A stretch of DNA of 7,648 nucleotides from Bacteroidales bacterium. Lineage in GTDB: Bacteria; Bacteroidota; Bacteroidia; Bacteroidales; UBA932. The position numbers and the translations under genes are program-made. Below, piece by piece: positions 1 to 6,900 of the stretch. Location of the stretch: NCBI GenBank assembly GCA_017556665.1, contig JAFYMJ010000020.1:1-7648 (forward strand), read 5' to 3'. The notes beneath the pieces are model-generated. The model was not told where the DNA came from, ran no database searches, and worked only from the letters and a program-made list of their open reading frames with translations. How positions within the stretch are numbered: the stretch's first letter is position 1; each line of letters begins with the position of its first letter.

Positions 1-2
1 GA

Positions 3-65
3 TTGCTAGCCATACCTAAGGCCATTTTTCAGACCTTGTCTGTGGATGTGAAGTTGGGTATATGA
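3..65 (+). other. Possible 3' end of an unidentified plus-strand gene
   Basis: One plus-strand frame is open from the left edge to a TGA at 63-65 and would give a C-terminus ending SVDVKLGI. The other two plus frames hit stops within the first 20 bases. The stop lies just before the hairpin at 74-94, which would suit a convergent gene sharing a terminator with the minus operon. Only about 20 residues are visible and I recognise no family. A competing reading is a minus-strand start codon at 25-23 running off the left edge (MALGMASN). Neither is strong. Confidence 0.2.
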
Positions 66-69
66 AAGC

Positions 70-95
70 AAAAGAGAGTGACCTTGTCACCCTCT
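70..95 (-). terminator. Intrinsic terminator of the ruvX-def-phosphohexomutase operon
   Basis: On the minus strand, 5 bases after the phosphohexomutase stop codon, the arms GAGGGTGAC and GTCACTCTC (94-86 and 82-74) pair over 9 positions. One of these is a G-U wobble in the RNA, the loop is AAG, and an outer A-T pair extends the stem. TTTT at 73-70 follows, then a further T-rich stretch. In the plus direction the same spot is an A-C mismatch and the downstream T run is poor, so the hairpin fits minus-strand termination better. The T tract is short, so efficiency is uncertain. Confidence 0.6.
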
Positions 96-99
96 GTGT

Positions 100-1458
100 T
101 TATGCAAACTGATCAACTATCTCTCTAACCTTGGCTACTTTTTCATTCAACAGTTCATCTGTTGTAGCTTCTGCCAAAAATCTTAGATAAGGTTCTGTAT
201 TTGATGGCCTTATATTGAACCACCACTGAGGGAACTCAACTCTATATCCATCAAAATCCATAGAAGCTGTTGGGGTTTCTGTAGATGTAAAATACTCCCT
301 TACTGCATCCATAGCTTCCCTCTTGCGCTCAATCTTAAAATTAATCTCTCCAGAGTTCTTATACTTCTCAATCTTTGCAATTGCCTCAGACAACTTAACA
401 CCCTTAGCCTTTAATTTTGCAACAATGCCCAAAATAATAAGAGAAGCCATTATTCCACTGTCTGAATAGAAGAACTCCTTAAAGTAATAATGTCCTGCAA
501 GTTCGCCACCATATACGCCGTCAATCTCACGCAATTTATGTGCAGCAAAAGCTCTTCCCACTTTCCAAGTGTACATCTCTCCACCCATAGGGGCAAGATA
601 CTCCCCTACTGCTTTAGAGCTTCTGATATCCTGTATAACTTTTCCTTTTAAGCCTCTCTCTCCCAACCAATAGTGCCCCATTAGTGCAATCATCAAATCT
701 GGAGAGATGAATCTGCTGTTCTCATCAACAAACATTACTCTGTCTGCATCCCCGTCATATATTACACCAATGTCACATTTTTTGTCGGCGACAAGATTTC
801 TCAAATCTTTGGTATTCTCTGGGATTAGCGGATTTGCCTCATGATTTGGGAAAGTTCCATCCAAGTCATCAAAAATATAATACAAAGAATCCTCTTTGGC
901 CTCTCCAAGAATATCCTTAACAAGCAATCCTGCCATTCCGTTTGATATATCAACTCCAATTCTAAGATTTGAGTAATCACCTTTATATTTCAACTGGAAT
1001 TTTATGTACTCTTCCTTATAGTCAACAGTGGTAACAGATCCTTTTTTGTCTGAAACAACACACTCCCTGCCAGATTCTATCCACTCCTTTATCTCACCCA
1101 AACCGGTATCCAGACCTACTGGCAATGCATTCTCTCTTGAAACTTTCAATCCATTATACTCCCTTGGGTTATGCGATGCTGTTATCTGCACAGATGCCTT
1201 ATATCCATATTTTGCAGTAGCCCAATACACCATAGGAGTTGTAGAAAGCCCCATATCAACAACATTTGCACCCGCATCAGTAATACCTTTAAGCAAATAC
1301 TCCCTTATCTCATCCGACGACTCCCTTACATCCCTTCCAACCAATACAGTATCTGTATTCAAAAGTTGAGGCAAAAAATATCCAACCTTGTATACAATAT
1401 GTTTATCAAAGTCTTTATTGTAAATACCTCTGATATCGTATGCGTGAAATGCACCCAT
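100..1458 (-). CDS. manB: Phosphomannomutase/phosphoglucomutase (alpha-D-phosphohexomutase family)
   Basis: This cytoplasmic enzyme interconverts hexose 6-phosphates and 1-phosphates (mannose and/or glucose), feeding nucleotide-sugar synthesis for capsule, LPS and glycan decoration. At 452 residues it has the full four-domain length. Visible motifs are the N-terminal AYDIRG (6-11), the catalytic phosphoserine loop TASHNP (93-98, Ser95), the magnesium loop DGDADR (235-240), the sugar-binding loop GELAGH (318-323) and the C-terminal phosphate-binding loop RPSNTEP (417-423). In the sugar loop the usual GEMSGH serine is Ala321. The RPSNTEP and GE-x-x-GH loops favour phosphomanno/phosphoglucomutase over phosphoglucosamine mutase (GlmM), but the sugar preference cannot be fixed from sequence. 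It is the last gene of the minus operon: its start lies 2 bp after the def stop and a hairpin terminator follows. The symbol follows the common ManB family name; pgm or algC would be equally defensible. Confidence 0.93.
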   Translation of the reverse strand: MGAFHAYDIRGIYNKDFDKHIVYKVGYFLPQLLNTDTVLVGRDVRESSDEIREYLLKGITDAGANVVDMGLSTTPMVYWATAKYGYKASVQITASHNPREYNGLKVSRENALPVGLDTGLGEIKEWIESGRECVVSDKKGSVTTVDYKEEYIKFQLKYKGDYSNLRIGVDISNGMAGLLVKDILGEAKEDSLYYIFDDLDGTFPNHEANPLIPENTKDLRNLVADKKCDIGVIYDGDADRVMFVDENSRFISPDLMIALMGHYWLGERGLKGKVIQDIRSSKAVGEYLAPMGGEMYTWKVGRAFAAHKLREIDGVYGGELAGHYYFKEFFYSDSGIMASLIILGIVAKLKAKGVKLSEAIAKIEKYKNSGEINFKIERKREAMDAVREYFTSTETPTASMDFDGYRVEFPQWWFNIRPSNTEPYLRFLAEATTDELLNEKVAKVREIVDQFA

Positions 1459-1460
1459 GA

Positions 1461-2030
1461 TTATTTCTTTTTAATAAGTTTCTTTACACATTTGTAGTGA
1501 GGATGTACCTTACCATTGGCAATATTGTTAAGTTTTGCTGAAATCATTTTCTTTCTGATTGGAGTAGCTCTATCCACAAACATCTTTCCAATAAGATGGT
1601 CCATCTCATGTTGAACCATTCTGCACGCAAAACCATCAAACTCCTCTACAATTTCCTTACCCTCTCTATCAAGATATTTTACCTTGATTTTGGCTGGGCG
1701 TGTAATGTCAGCATGTATATTTGGTACACTCAAGCACCCCTCGTTATACTCTGCTGTCTCCTGGCTCTCCTCCAAGACTTGAGGGTTTATCATAACCCTT
1801 CTGAAAGCTGCAAGCTCTGGGTCATCCTCTCCAAAAGGAGCACCGTCTACAATTAGCAACTGAATGGATTTGCCAACCTGAGGTGCAGCTATACCAACAC
1901 CGTCAGCACTCTCCATTGTCTCTTGCATATTATCTATAAGTTCCTGTAAATTAGGATATGTATTAACATCAATAGGCTCAGCTACAGCCCTTAACACATC
2001 TGTTCCGTAAATATAAATTGGTAGTATCAT
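1461..2030 (-). CDS. def: Peptide deformylase
   Basis: This metalloenzyme removes the formyl group from the N-terminal methionine of nascent proteins at the ribosome. All three family motifs are intact: GVGIAAPQ (44-51), EGCLS (97-101, with metal ligand Cys99) and HEMDH (141-145, with two histidine ligands and catalytic Glu142). The 189 residues are a normal bacterial length. The tail after about 155 is lysine-rich and ends KKLIKKK. The start ATG is 4 bp after the ruvX stop. A purine-rich AAAGGAAG inside the end of ruvX lies roughly a dozen bases upstream and could assist initiation. The gene is the middle member of the operon and shares the ruvX promoter as far as I can see. Confidence 0.97.
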   Translation of the reverse strand: MILPIYIYGTDVLRAVAEPIDVNTYPNLQELIDNMQETMESADGVGIAAPQVGKSIQLLIVDGAPFGEDDPELAAFRRVMINPQVLEESQETAEYNEGCLSVPNIHADITRPAKIKVKYLDREGKEIVEEFDGFACRMVQHEMDHLIGKMFVDRATPIRKKMISAKLNNIANGKVHPHYKCVKKLIKKK

Positions 2031-2034
2031 AGTT

Positions 2035-2451
2035 TTAAAATCTTCCTTTATCCAAATATGACTGTAGAATTATGGCAGCACTCACTTTATCTACTGCACC
2101 CTTCTCTCGTCTGTCCATCTTTTTAACCCCTCCAGCAATCATGGCTTTCATTGCTATCTGCGATGTAAACCTCTCATCTTCCAATGAAACTGGGATGTTA
2201 GGAAAATGTTTAGCCAAATGCTTTAAAAATATATCCACATACTGTGCACACTCTGCAGGCTTTCCGTTAAGATTCATTGGATATCCTACAACAAACCTCT
2301 CCACTTTATTGTTTTGCGTGTAAGTTTTAAGATATTCAATTATATTTGCAGACGGAACAGTTTCAAGGGCTGAGGCAAAAATTCCAAGAGGGTCGCTTAC
2401 CGCAACTCCCACTCTTTTTTTGCCATAGTCAATTCCAATAATTCTATCCAT
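2035..2451 (-). CDS. ruvX: YqgF/RuvX family putative Holliday junction resolvase
   Basis: This RNase H-fold nuclease of 138 residues belongs to a family described as a putative Holliday junction resolvase; in E. coli it is also linked to 5' processing of pre-16S rRNA. Motifs seen are GIDYGKKRVGVA (6-17, catalytic-type Asp8), VVGYPMNLNG (54-63), DERFTS (92-97) and DKVSAAIILQSYL (121-133, with Asp121). The frame stays open upstream to 2550, but I chose ATG 2451. The family begins just before GIDYG, the extra 33 residues are a hydrophobic antisense shadow of the divergent M23-like gene, and a consensus promoter ends 4 bases before this ATG. It is the first gene of the minus operon, 4 bp before def. 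Confidence 0.93.
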   Translation of the reverse strand: MDRIIGIDYGKKRVGVAVSDPLGIFASALETVPSANIIEYLKTYTQNNKVERFVVGYPMNLNGKPAECAQYVDIFLKHLAKHFPNIPVSLEDERFTSQIAMKAMIAGGVKKMDRREKGAVDKVSAAIILQSYLDKGRF

Positions 2452-2455
2452 AATG

Positions 2456-2489
2456 CAAAGGTAGTTTTTTAAAAATATTATGGCAAAAA
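2456..2489 (-). promoter_or_regulatory. Bacteroidetes-type promoter of the ruvX operon
   Basis: On the minus strand, TTTTTG (2489-2484, the -33 element) is followed after 20 bp by TACCTTTG (2463-2456), a full match to the -7 consensus TAnnTTTG. Only CATT separates the box from the ruvX ATG, so the transcript probably starts at or within a few bases of the start codon. The -33 element lies inside the first codons of the divergent M23-like gene. Confidence 0.7.
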
Positions 2490-3346
2490 GGAACAGTGAA
2501 AATAACAACAAATTAAGGAGCAAATACAGATTTGCCATCTTTAATGACACTTCTCACGAAGAGCTGTTTGTATTCAGATCCAACGGAGTAGCTTTAATTT
2601 TATCCATAATTACAATAATTGCGGCAATTATTGTTTCTGTAATTGCACTGATATCGTTTACCTCTTTAAAGACTTTCATTCCAGGCTATCCAACCACAGA
2701 GAGCAGAAGAGAGATTGTAGAGAATACCATAAAGGTTGATTCTTTAAAGAACGAGATAGACTTGTGGAGAATTCAGCTTGCCAACATTCAAAAAATTGTA
2801 TCGGGAAGCACACCTTTACAAATAGACAGTATAATAAACCTTAAAGATAACAAAGGAACAACTATAGACTCGCTAAAAGAGAGTTATGCCAAATCAGACT
2901 CAATCCTTAGAGCTGCTGTAATGAAAGAGGAGCAGTTCAACATAACCTCCTCCAAACAAAGGATTGAACAGATTGAAGGGATGCACTTCTATACCCCAAT
3001 CAAAGGTGTTGTCACCCACGAGTTCTCACCTAACGCAAACAGATTGTTCATAAATATATCGGCTGAGGCAAATTCTACAGTTTCCGCAATATTGGGCGGA
3101 ACAGTTTTTGTAGCAGACTTCAGCGACCAGGAGGGTTACTTTATTGGAATCCAGCACAGCAACAATTTAATATCGCTGTACAAGCATAATTCAAAACTTC
3201 TTAAAGAAGTGGGAGATGTGGTTGAGGCAGGAACCCCTATTGCCCTTGCAGGCAGTACAGGTACGTTAACAAACCAACCTCTGCTTCACTTTGAACTATG
3301 GCACAACGGATTACCTATAAACCCTGTAGATTACATTAAATTCTAG
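2480..3346 (+). CDS. M23/LytM-domain membrane-anchored protein, probably catalytically inactive
   Basis: A 288-residue bitopic protein: a short basic cytoplasmic N-terminus, one membrane segment (about 37-60), a linker with coiled-coil-like heptads (about 74-105 and 140-166), and a periplasmic C-terminal M23/LytM beta domain (about 173-288). The fold is recognisable from GTVFVADF, ISLYKHN (His236), VGDVVEAGTPIALAGSTG and the final LLHFELWHNGLPINP. The metal site is degraded: the HxGxD motif reads RLFIN (188-192) and the HxH motif reads LLH (268-270). Compared with LytM, two zinc ligands and one catalytic histidine are missing, leaving His236 and His270. It therefore probably does not cut peptidoglycan and may act like EnvC/NlpD-type LytM factors, which bind and activate other hydrolases; that role is inference. 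It is first in the operon, 7 bp before dxr, with its start 28 bp from the divergent ruvX start. I found no convincing promoter of its own. Confidence 0.85.
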   Translation: MAKRNSENNNKLRSKYRFAIFNDTSHEELFVFRSNGVALILSIITIIAAIIVSVIALISFTSLKTFIPGYPTTESRREIVENTIKVDSLKNEIDLWRIQLANIQKIVSGSTPLQIDSIINLKDNKGTTIDSLKESYAKSDSILRAAVMKEEQFNITSSKQRIEQIEGMHFYTPIKGVVTHEFSPNANRLFINISAEANSTVSAILGGTVFVADFSDQEGYFIGIQHSNNLISLYKHNSKLLKEVGDVVEAGTPIALAGSTGTLTNQPLLHFELWHNGLPINPVDYIKF

Positions 3347-3353
3347 CATTTTA

Positions 3354-4511
3354 ATGGAGAATAACAAAAGACGCATAGCAATATTAGGCTCAACCGGCTC
3401 AATTGGCACACAAGCACTGGATGTAATAGCACAACATCCCGATTTGTTTGAGGTTGAATTGCTTACAGCCAACAACAATGCAGATTTACTTATTGAGCAG
3501 GCTATTAAATTCAAGCCAAACAATGTTGTAATTTGCAATAAAGAGCTGTACCAGAAAGTTTTTGACGCTTTAGACAGTCACTATATTAAAGTTTTTGCCG
3601 GCATTGAATCTGCAAACAGCCTTGTACAGGCCCAGGATATAGATATAGTAGTGGCATCTATGGTAGGTTTCAGTGGTTTGGAGCCAACTATAAGTGCAAT
3701 TAAAGCAGGCAAGGCAATCGCACTGGCAAATAAAGAGACACTTGTTGCAGCAGGAAGCATTGTAACATCACTTGCCCGTAAACATAATGTTCCAATTTTA
3801 CCTGTAGATTCAGAGCACTCGGCAATTTTCCAGTGCTTGCAGGGAGAATACACAGAGATTGAAAAAATTATACTTACAGCCAGTGGCGGACCTTTTAGAG
3901 AGTGGAGTCTGGAACAGATTGCAAATGCAACCAAAGCCCAGGCTCTTAAGCACCCCAATTGGGATATGGGGGCAAAAGTTACCATTGATTCTGCCAGTAT
4001 GATGAACAAAGGTCTTGAGATGATAGAGGCGTCATGGCTTTTCAATCTCCCTACAGAAAAAATAGAGATAGTTGTACACCCTCAATCAATTATACACTCC
4101 ATGGTACAGTTCACCGACGGATGTTTAAAAGCCCAGCTTGGAGCCCCAGATATGAGAGTACCTATCCAATATGCCTTGTCATACCCTCAAAGAATCTCTT
4201 TAAACACAGAGAGATTAGATTTTGCCCAGCTTAAAGAGCTTACTTTTTATGCTCCCGACAAAGAGAGATTCCCTGCTATAAGACTGGCATACCATGCCCA
4301 TAACAGTGGAGGAAATATGGCCTGTATAATGAATGGGGCAAACGAAGCTGCCGTTGCAGCATTCCTAAAAGAAAAAATAAAGTTTAAAGATATCACAGAT
4401 ATTATTGAAAAAACAATGGGAAAATGTACTTTTGTACCCCAACCAACAATAGAAGATATTTATAATACACACGCACAGGCATTGGAAATAGCAAATAGCC
4501 TGATAAAATAA
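3354..4511 (+). CDS. dxr: 1-deoxy-D-xylulose 5-phosphate reductoisomerase
   Basis: The enzyme converts 1-deoxy-D-xylulose 5-phosphate to 2-C-methyl-D-erythritol 4-phosphate with NADPH, the committed step of the MEP isoprenoid pathway that supplies undecaprenyl phosphate and menaquinone side chains. At 385 residues it is complete. It shows the NADPH-binding GSTGSIG (12-18), ANKETL (125-130), metal ligands in PVDSEHS (Asp152 and Glu154), ASGGPFR (176-182), the flexible active-site lid with HPNW (200-203), and SMMNKGLE (215-222) carrying Asn218, Lys219 and the third metal ligand Glu222. VVHPQSIIHSMV (240-251) is the usual family signature. No catalytic residue is missing. It is the second gene of the envelope-themed operon, 7 bp after the M23-like gene and 16 bp before rseP, so it is almost certainly co-transcribed with both. 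Confidence 0.98.
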   Translation: MENNKRRIAILGSTGSIGTQALDVIAQHPDLFEVELLTANNNADLLIEQAIKFKPNNVVICNKELYQKVFDALDSHYIKVFAGIESANSLVQAQDIDIVVASMVGFSGLEPTISAIKAGKAIALANKETLVAAGSIVTSLARKHNVPILPVDSEHSAIFQCLQGEYTEIEKIILTASGGPFREWSLEQIANATKAQALKHPNWDMGAKVTIDSASMMNKGLEMIEASWLFNLPTEKIEIVVHPQSIIHSMVQFTDGCLKAQLGAPDMRVPIQYALSYPQRISLNTERLDFAQLKELTFYAPDKERFPAIRLAYHAHNSGGNMACIMNGANEAAVAAFLKEKIKFKDITDIIEKTMGKCTFVPQPTIEDIYNTHAQALEIANSLIK

Positions 4512-4512
4512 A

Positions 4513-4517
4513 AGGAG
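4513..4517 (+). promoter_or_regulatory. Shine-Dalgarno-like site before rseP
   Basis: AGGAG lies just after the dxr stop, with 10 bases between it and the rseP ATG. The other plus-strand genes here have only A/T-rich sequence before their starts, as expected in Bacteroidetes, so this match stands out. It supports ATG 4528 as the start, but it could be chance. Confidence 0.4.
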
Positions 4518-4527
4518 ATACAAGCAG

Positions 4528-5853
4528 ATGGATGTTTTATTGAGAATTCTACAAGTTGTTTTAGCACTAAGCATACTGGTACTGGTTCACGAGTTTGGAC
4601 ACTTTTTCTTTGCCAGACTTTTTAAAATTAGGGTAGAAAAATTCTACCTGTTCTTTGATGCAGGTTTCAGACTTTTTAAATTCAAACCAAAAAATAGCGA
4701 TACCGAGTACGGAATAGGATGGCTTCCCCTTGGAGGTTACTGCAAGATTGCAGGAATGATAGATGAATCTATGGATAAGGAGGCAATGGCCAAAGAACCT
4801 CAACCATGGGAGTACAGATCAAAACCGGCATGGCAAAGATTCCTTGTATTGTTTGGAGGTGTATTGTTCAACTTTATCCTTGCCTGCATTATATATACAG
4901 GAATAATGATGAACTGGGGAGAGGAGTATGTAAAGAATTCCGATGTAACAACAGGTATCTACGCAAGTGAGCTTGCTCAAGAGATTGGATTCAGAAACGG
5001 AGACAGAATCCTTTCATTTGACGGTCATCAGACAGAGAAATTTACAGATCTTCAAGTAGATTTGGTAAGATACCAGACCAAACATGCAAAAGTGTTAAGA
5101 GGGACAGATACTGTTACAATCACAATAGATCCTGTCTACATTCCATCTATATTGAATACCCCTGGAATGTTCAATTATGGCATACCTTTTGAAATTCTTG
5201 AAATAGCAGACTCCTCTATAAATGCCAATAGCGGACTTAAAGCCAAAGATAGGATTCTGGCAATAAACGGAACAAACTGCGACATGTTTTTCCAGGCTCA
5301 GAAAGAGTTGGCAAAATATAAAGGAGATTCAATTGTAGCAACAGTAGCAAGGGCAAATGAGCTGGTACTTGTTCCCCTTGTTACCGATACACTTGGTAGA
5401 ATTCAAGTAACTGTGAATGCCAACATAGAAGACTTCTACAAAATTACAAGACACACCTACGGCTTCTTTGAGGCAATTCCAGCAGGATTCAACAAAGCTG
5501 TATCTACAATTGACAATTACATAAAAGAACTTAAACTTATATTCTCTCCAAAGACAGAGGCTTATAAATCTGTTGGAAGTTTTATTGCAATTGGTAAAAT
5601 ATTTCCAACAACATGGGATTGGTTCAGATTCTGGAACATTACAGCATTCCTTTCAATAATGCTGGCTGTACTTAACATCCTTCCAATTCCAGCTTTGGAT
5701 GGTGGACACCTTGTGTTCACATTGTATGAAATGATTACAAAGAGAAAACCAAGTGACAAGTTCCTTGAGATTGCACAAACTGTAGGTATGATTCTGTTGT
5801 TTGGACTTATGATACTTGCTTTTGGAAACGACATTATTAGATTATTCAATTAG
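4528..5853 (+). CDS. rseP: RIP metalloprotease RseP (site-2 protease family)
   Basis: A zinc intramembrane protease of the inner membrane that cleaves membrane-embedded substrates after a first cut. In E. coli the substrates are the anti-sigma factor RseA and remnant signal peptides; the substrate here is unknown. At 441 residues the architecture is complete: TM1 (about 5-27) carrying the zinc motif HEFGH (21-25), the conserved WLPLGGYCKIAGM loop (65-77), TM2 (about 104-128) with the GGVLFNFILA segment, two PDZ domains (about 140-200 and 220-285, each with a GDRIL- or DRILAING-type core), TM3 (about 368-388) with NILPIPALDGG (383-393) supplying the third zinc ligand Asp391, and a last TM (about 417-437). 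No visible anti-sigma factor gene lies beside it. Seventeen arginines are all AGA or AGG. It follows dxr by 16 bp and precedes the lipoprotein gene by 12 bp. Confidence 0.96.
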   Translation: MDVLLRILQVVLALSILVLVHEFGHFFFARLFKIRVEKFYLFFDAGFRLFKFKPKNSDTEYGIGWLPLGGYCKIAGMIDESMDKEAMAKEPQPWEYRSKPAWQRFLVLFGGVLFNFILACIIYTGIMMNWGEEYVKNSDVTTGIYASELAQEIGFRNGDRILSFDGHQTEKFTDLQVDLVRYQTKHAKVLRGTDTVTITIDPVYIPSILNTPGMFNYGIPFEILEIADSSINANSGLKAKDRILAINGTNCDMFFQAQKELAKYKGDSIVATVARANELVLVPLVTDTLGRIQVTVNANIEDFYKITRHTYGFFEAIPAGFNKAVSTIDNYIKELKLIFSPKTEAYKSVGSFIAIGKIFPTTWDWFRFWNITAFLSIMLAVLNILPIPALDGGHLVFTLYEMITKRKPSDKFLEIAQTVGMILLFGLMILAFGNDIIRLFN

Positions 5854-5865
5854 ATTAGAAACAAT

Positions 5866-6894
5866 ATGAAAGCAACTCACAAAGTAAAATTAGGGCTTAA
5901 GTTATTGGTAGGAGTACTTGCCTTGGTACTTATATCTTGTTCAGAAGAAGACAAATCAAGACTTTTAAAACAAAATGTAAGTGGAAAAGCTGGAGAAATT
6001 ATTGTTGTCACCGACAAGTCTAATTGGGAAACAGAACCTGGTATGGAGCTTAGGAATGTATTGGCTGTAGAATACCCATATCTTCCTCAGGTTGAACCTT
6101 CATACACACTAATAAATATTGCCGAGAAAGATTTTACCAACATATTCCAGATTCACAGAAACATTATATATATAAAGGTGGATTCCGAAAAATTTCCGGA
6201 GCCTGAGCTTGTTTCTGTAGAAGATGTATGGGCTGCACCTCAACTTGTAATGTACATTACCGCGCCAAGCAAAGAAGCTGCAGCTACACTTATAAAAGAG
6301 AAGACCAGCACTATATTCAACACATTTGGTCAGGCAGAGAGAAACAGAATTATCAGAAACTGCAAAAAATTTGAAGAGTTAGGACTAAGACAGCTTGTTG
6401 CAGAGCAGTTGGGTGGCTCTCCATATTTTCCTAAAGGATACTCCCTAAAGAAAAAAACAGATGACTTTATCTGGATCTCTTGCGAAACAACATACATCAA
6501 CCAAGGATTCCTGATGTACAAACTTCCATATAAAGATAGCACATCTGTTACATTGGAGAACCTTATAGCATGCAGAAATGATGTTATGCAAAAGAACGTA
6601 CCCGGCATGTTTGAGAACAGTTATATGACAACAAGCCAGGAAATTGTACCAGGAATCTCATGGGTCAAATATAAAGACAAAAGATTTGCAGAGATTAGAG
6701 GTTTATGGGAAGTTAAAAACGATTTTATGGGTGGACCTTTTGTAATGCACACACACTACAACCCAGAAAACCCTACAGAGCTTATTGTTATAGAGGCATT
6801 TGTATATGCACCACGATACGACAAACGCCAATACATAAGACAAGTTGAATCTATTTTGTACTCCTTTGAGTGGAAAAAAGAATTTACTAAGTAA
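5866..6894 (+). CDS. DUF4837-type lipoprotein
   Basis: A 342-residue predicted lipoprotein of unknown function. The N-terminus is a lipoprotein signal: a basic start, a hydrophobic core (about 11-23) and lipobox LISC, giving lipidated Cys25. The residues after the cysteine are Ser-Glu-Glu-Asp, which resemble the lipoprotein export signal that Bacteroidetes use to move lipoproteins to the cell surface. The mature part begins with SGKAGEIIVV and contains EPSYTLINI and FTNIFQIHRNI, which I recognise as the N-terminal signature of the DUF4837 family seen in Bacteroidetes; that assignment is from memory. No catalytic motif or further membrane segment is visible, and the C-terminus has a YNPENPTELIVIEAFVYAP block. 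It is the last gene of the M23-like/dxr/rseP operon. I see no clear terminator after it. Confidence 0.82.
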   Translation: MKATHKVKLGLKLLVGVLALVLISCSEEDKSRLLKQNVSGKAGEIIVVTDKSNWETEPGMELRNVLAVEYPYLPQVEPSYTLINIAEKDFTNIFQIHRNIIYIKVDSEKFPEPELVSVEDVWAAPQLVMYITAPSKEAAATLIKEKTSTIFNTFGQAERNRIIRNCKKFEELGLRQLVAEQLGGSPYFPKGYSLKKKTDDFIWISCETTYINQGFLMYKLPYKDSTSVTLENLIACRNDVMQKNVPGMFENSYMTTSQEIVPGISWVKYKDKRFAEIRGLWEVKNDFMGGPFVMHTHYNPENPTELIVIEAFVYAPRYDKRQYIRQVESILYSFEWKKEFTK

Positions 6895-6900
6895 AATATT

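Noticed and set aside
1028..1497. Two plus-strand open frames over the phosphohexomutase and def
   Set aside because: They are antisense to genes with complete catalytic motifs and show no family features.
2452..2550. A 33-residue N-terminal extension of ruvX with a hydrophobic stretch
   Set aside because: It is antisense to the membrane segment region and start of the M23-like gene, the family begins at MDRIIGIDYG, and a promoter lies within the extension.
2480..3346. Calling the M23-like protein an active peptidoglycan endopeptidase
   Set aside because: Two of three zinc ligands and one catalytic histidine are absent by alignment to the LytM motifs.
3581..4045. A 154-codon open frame antisense to dxr
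   Set aside because: It lies wholly inside an intact, well-conserved dxr, has no recognisable domain, and looks like a codon-bias shadow.
5562..5849. A 95-codon open frame antisense to rseP
   Set aside because: It is covered by the conserved NILPIPALDGG region of rseP on the other strand and shows no independent support.
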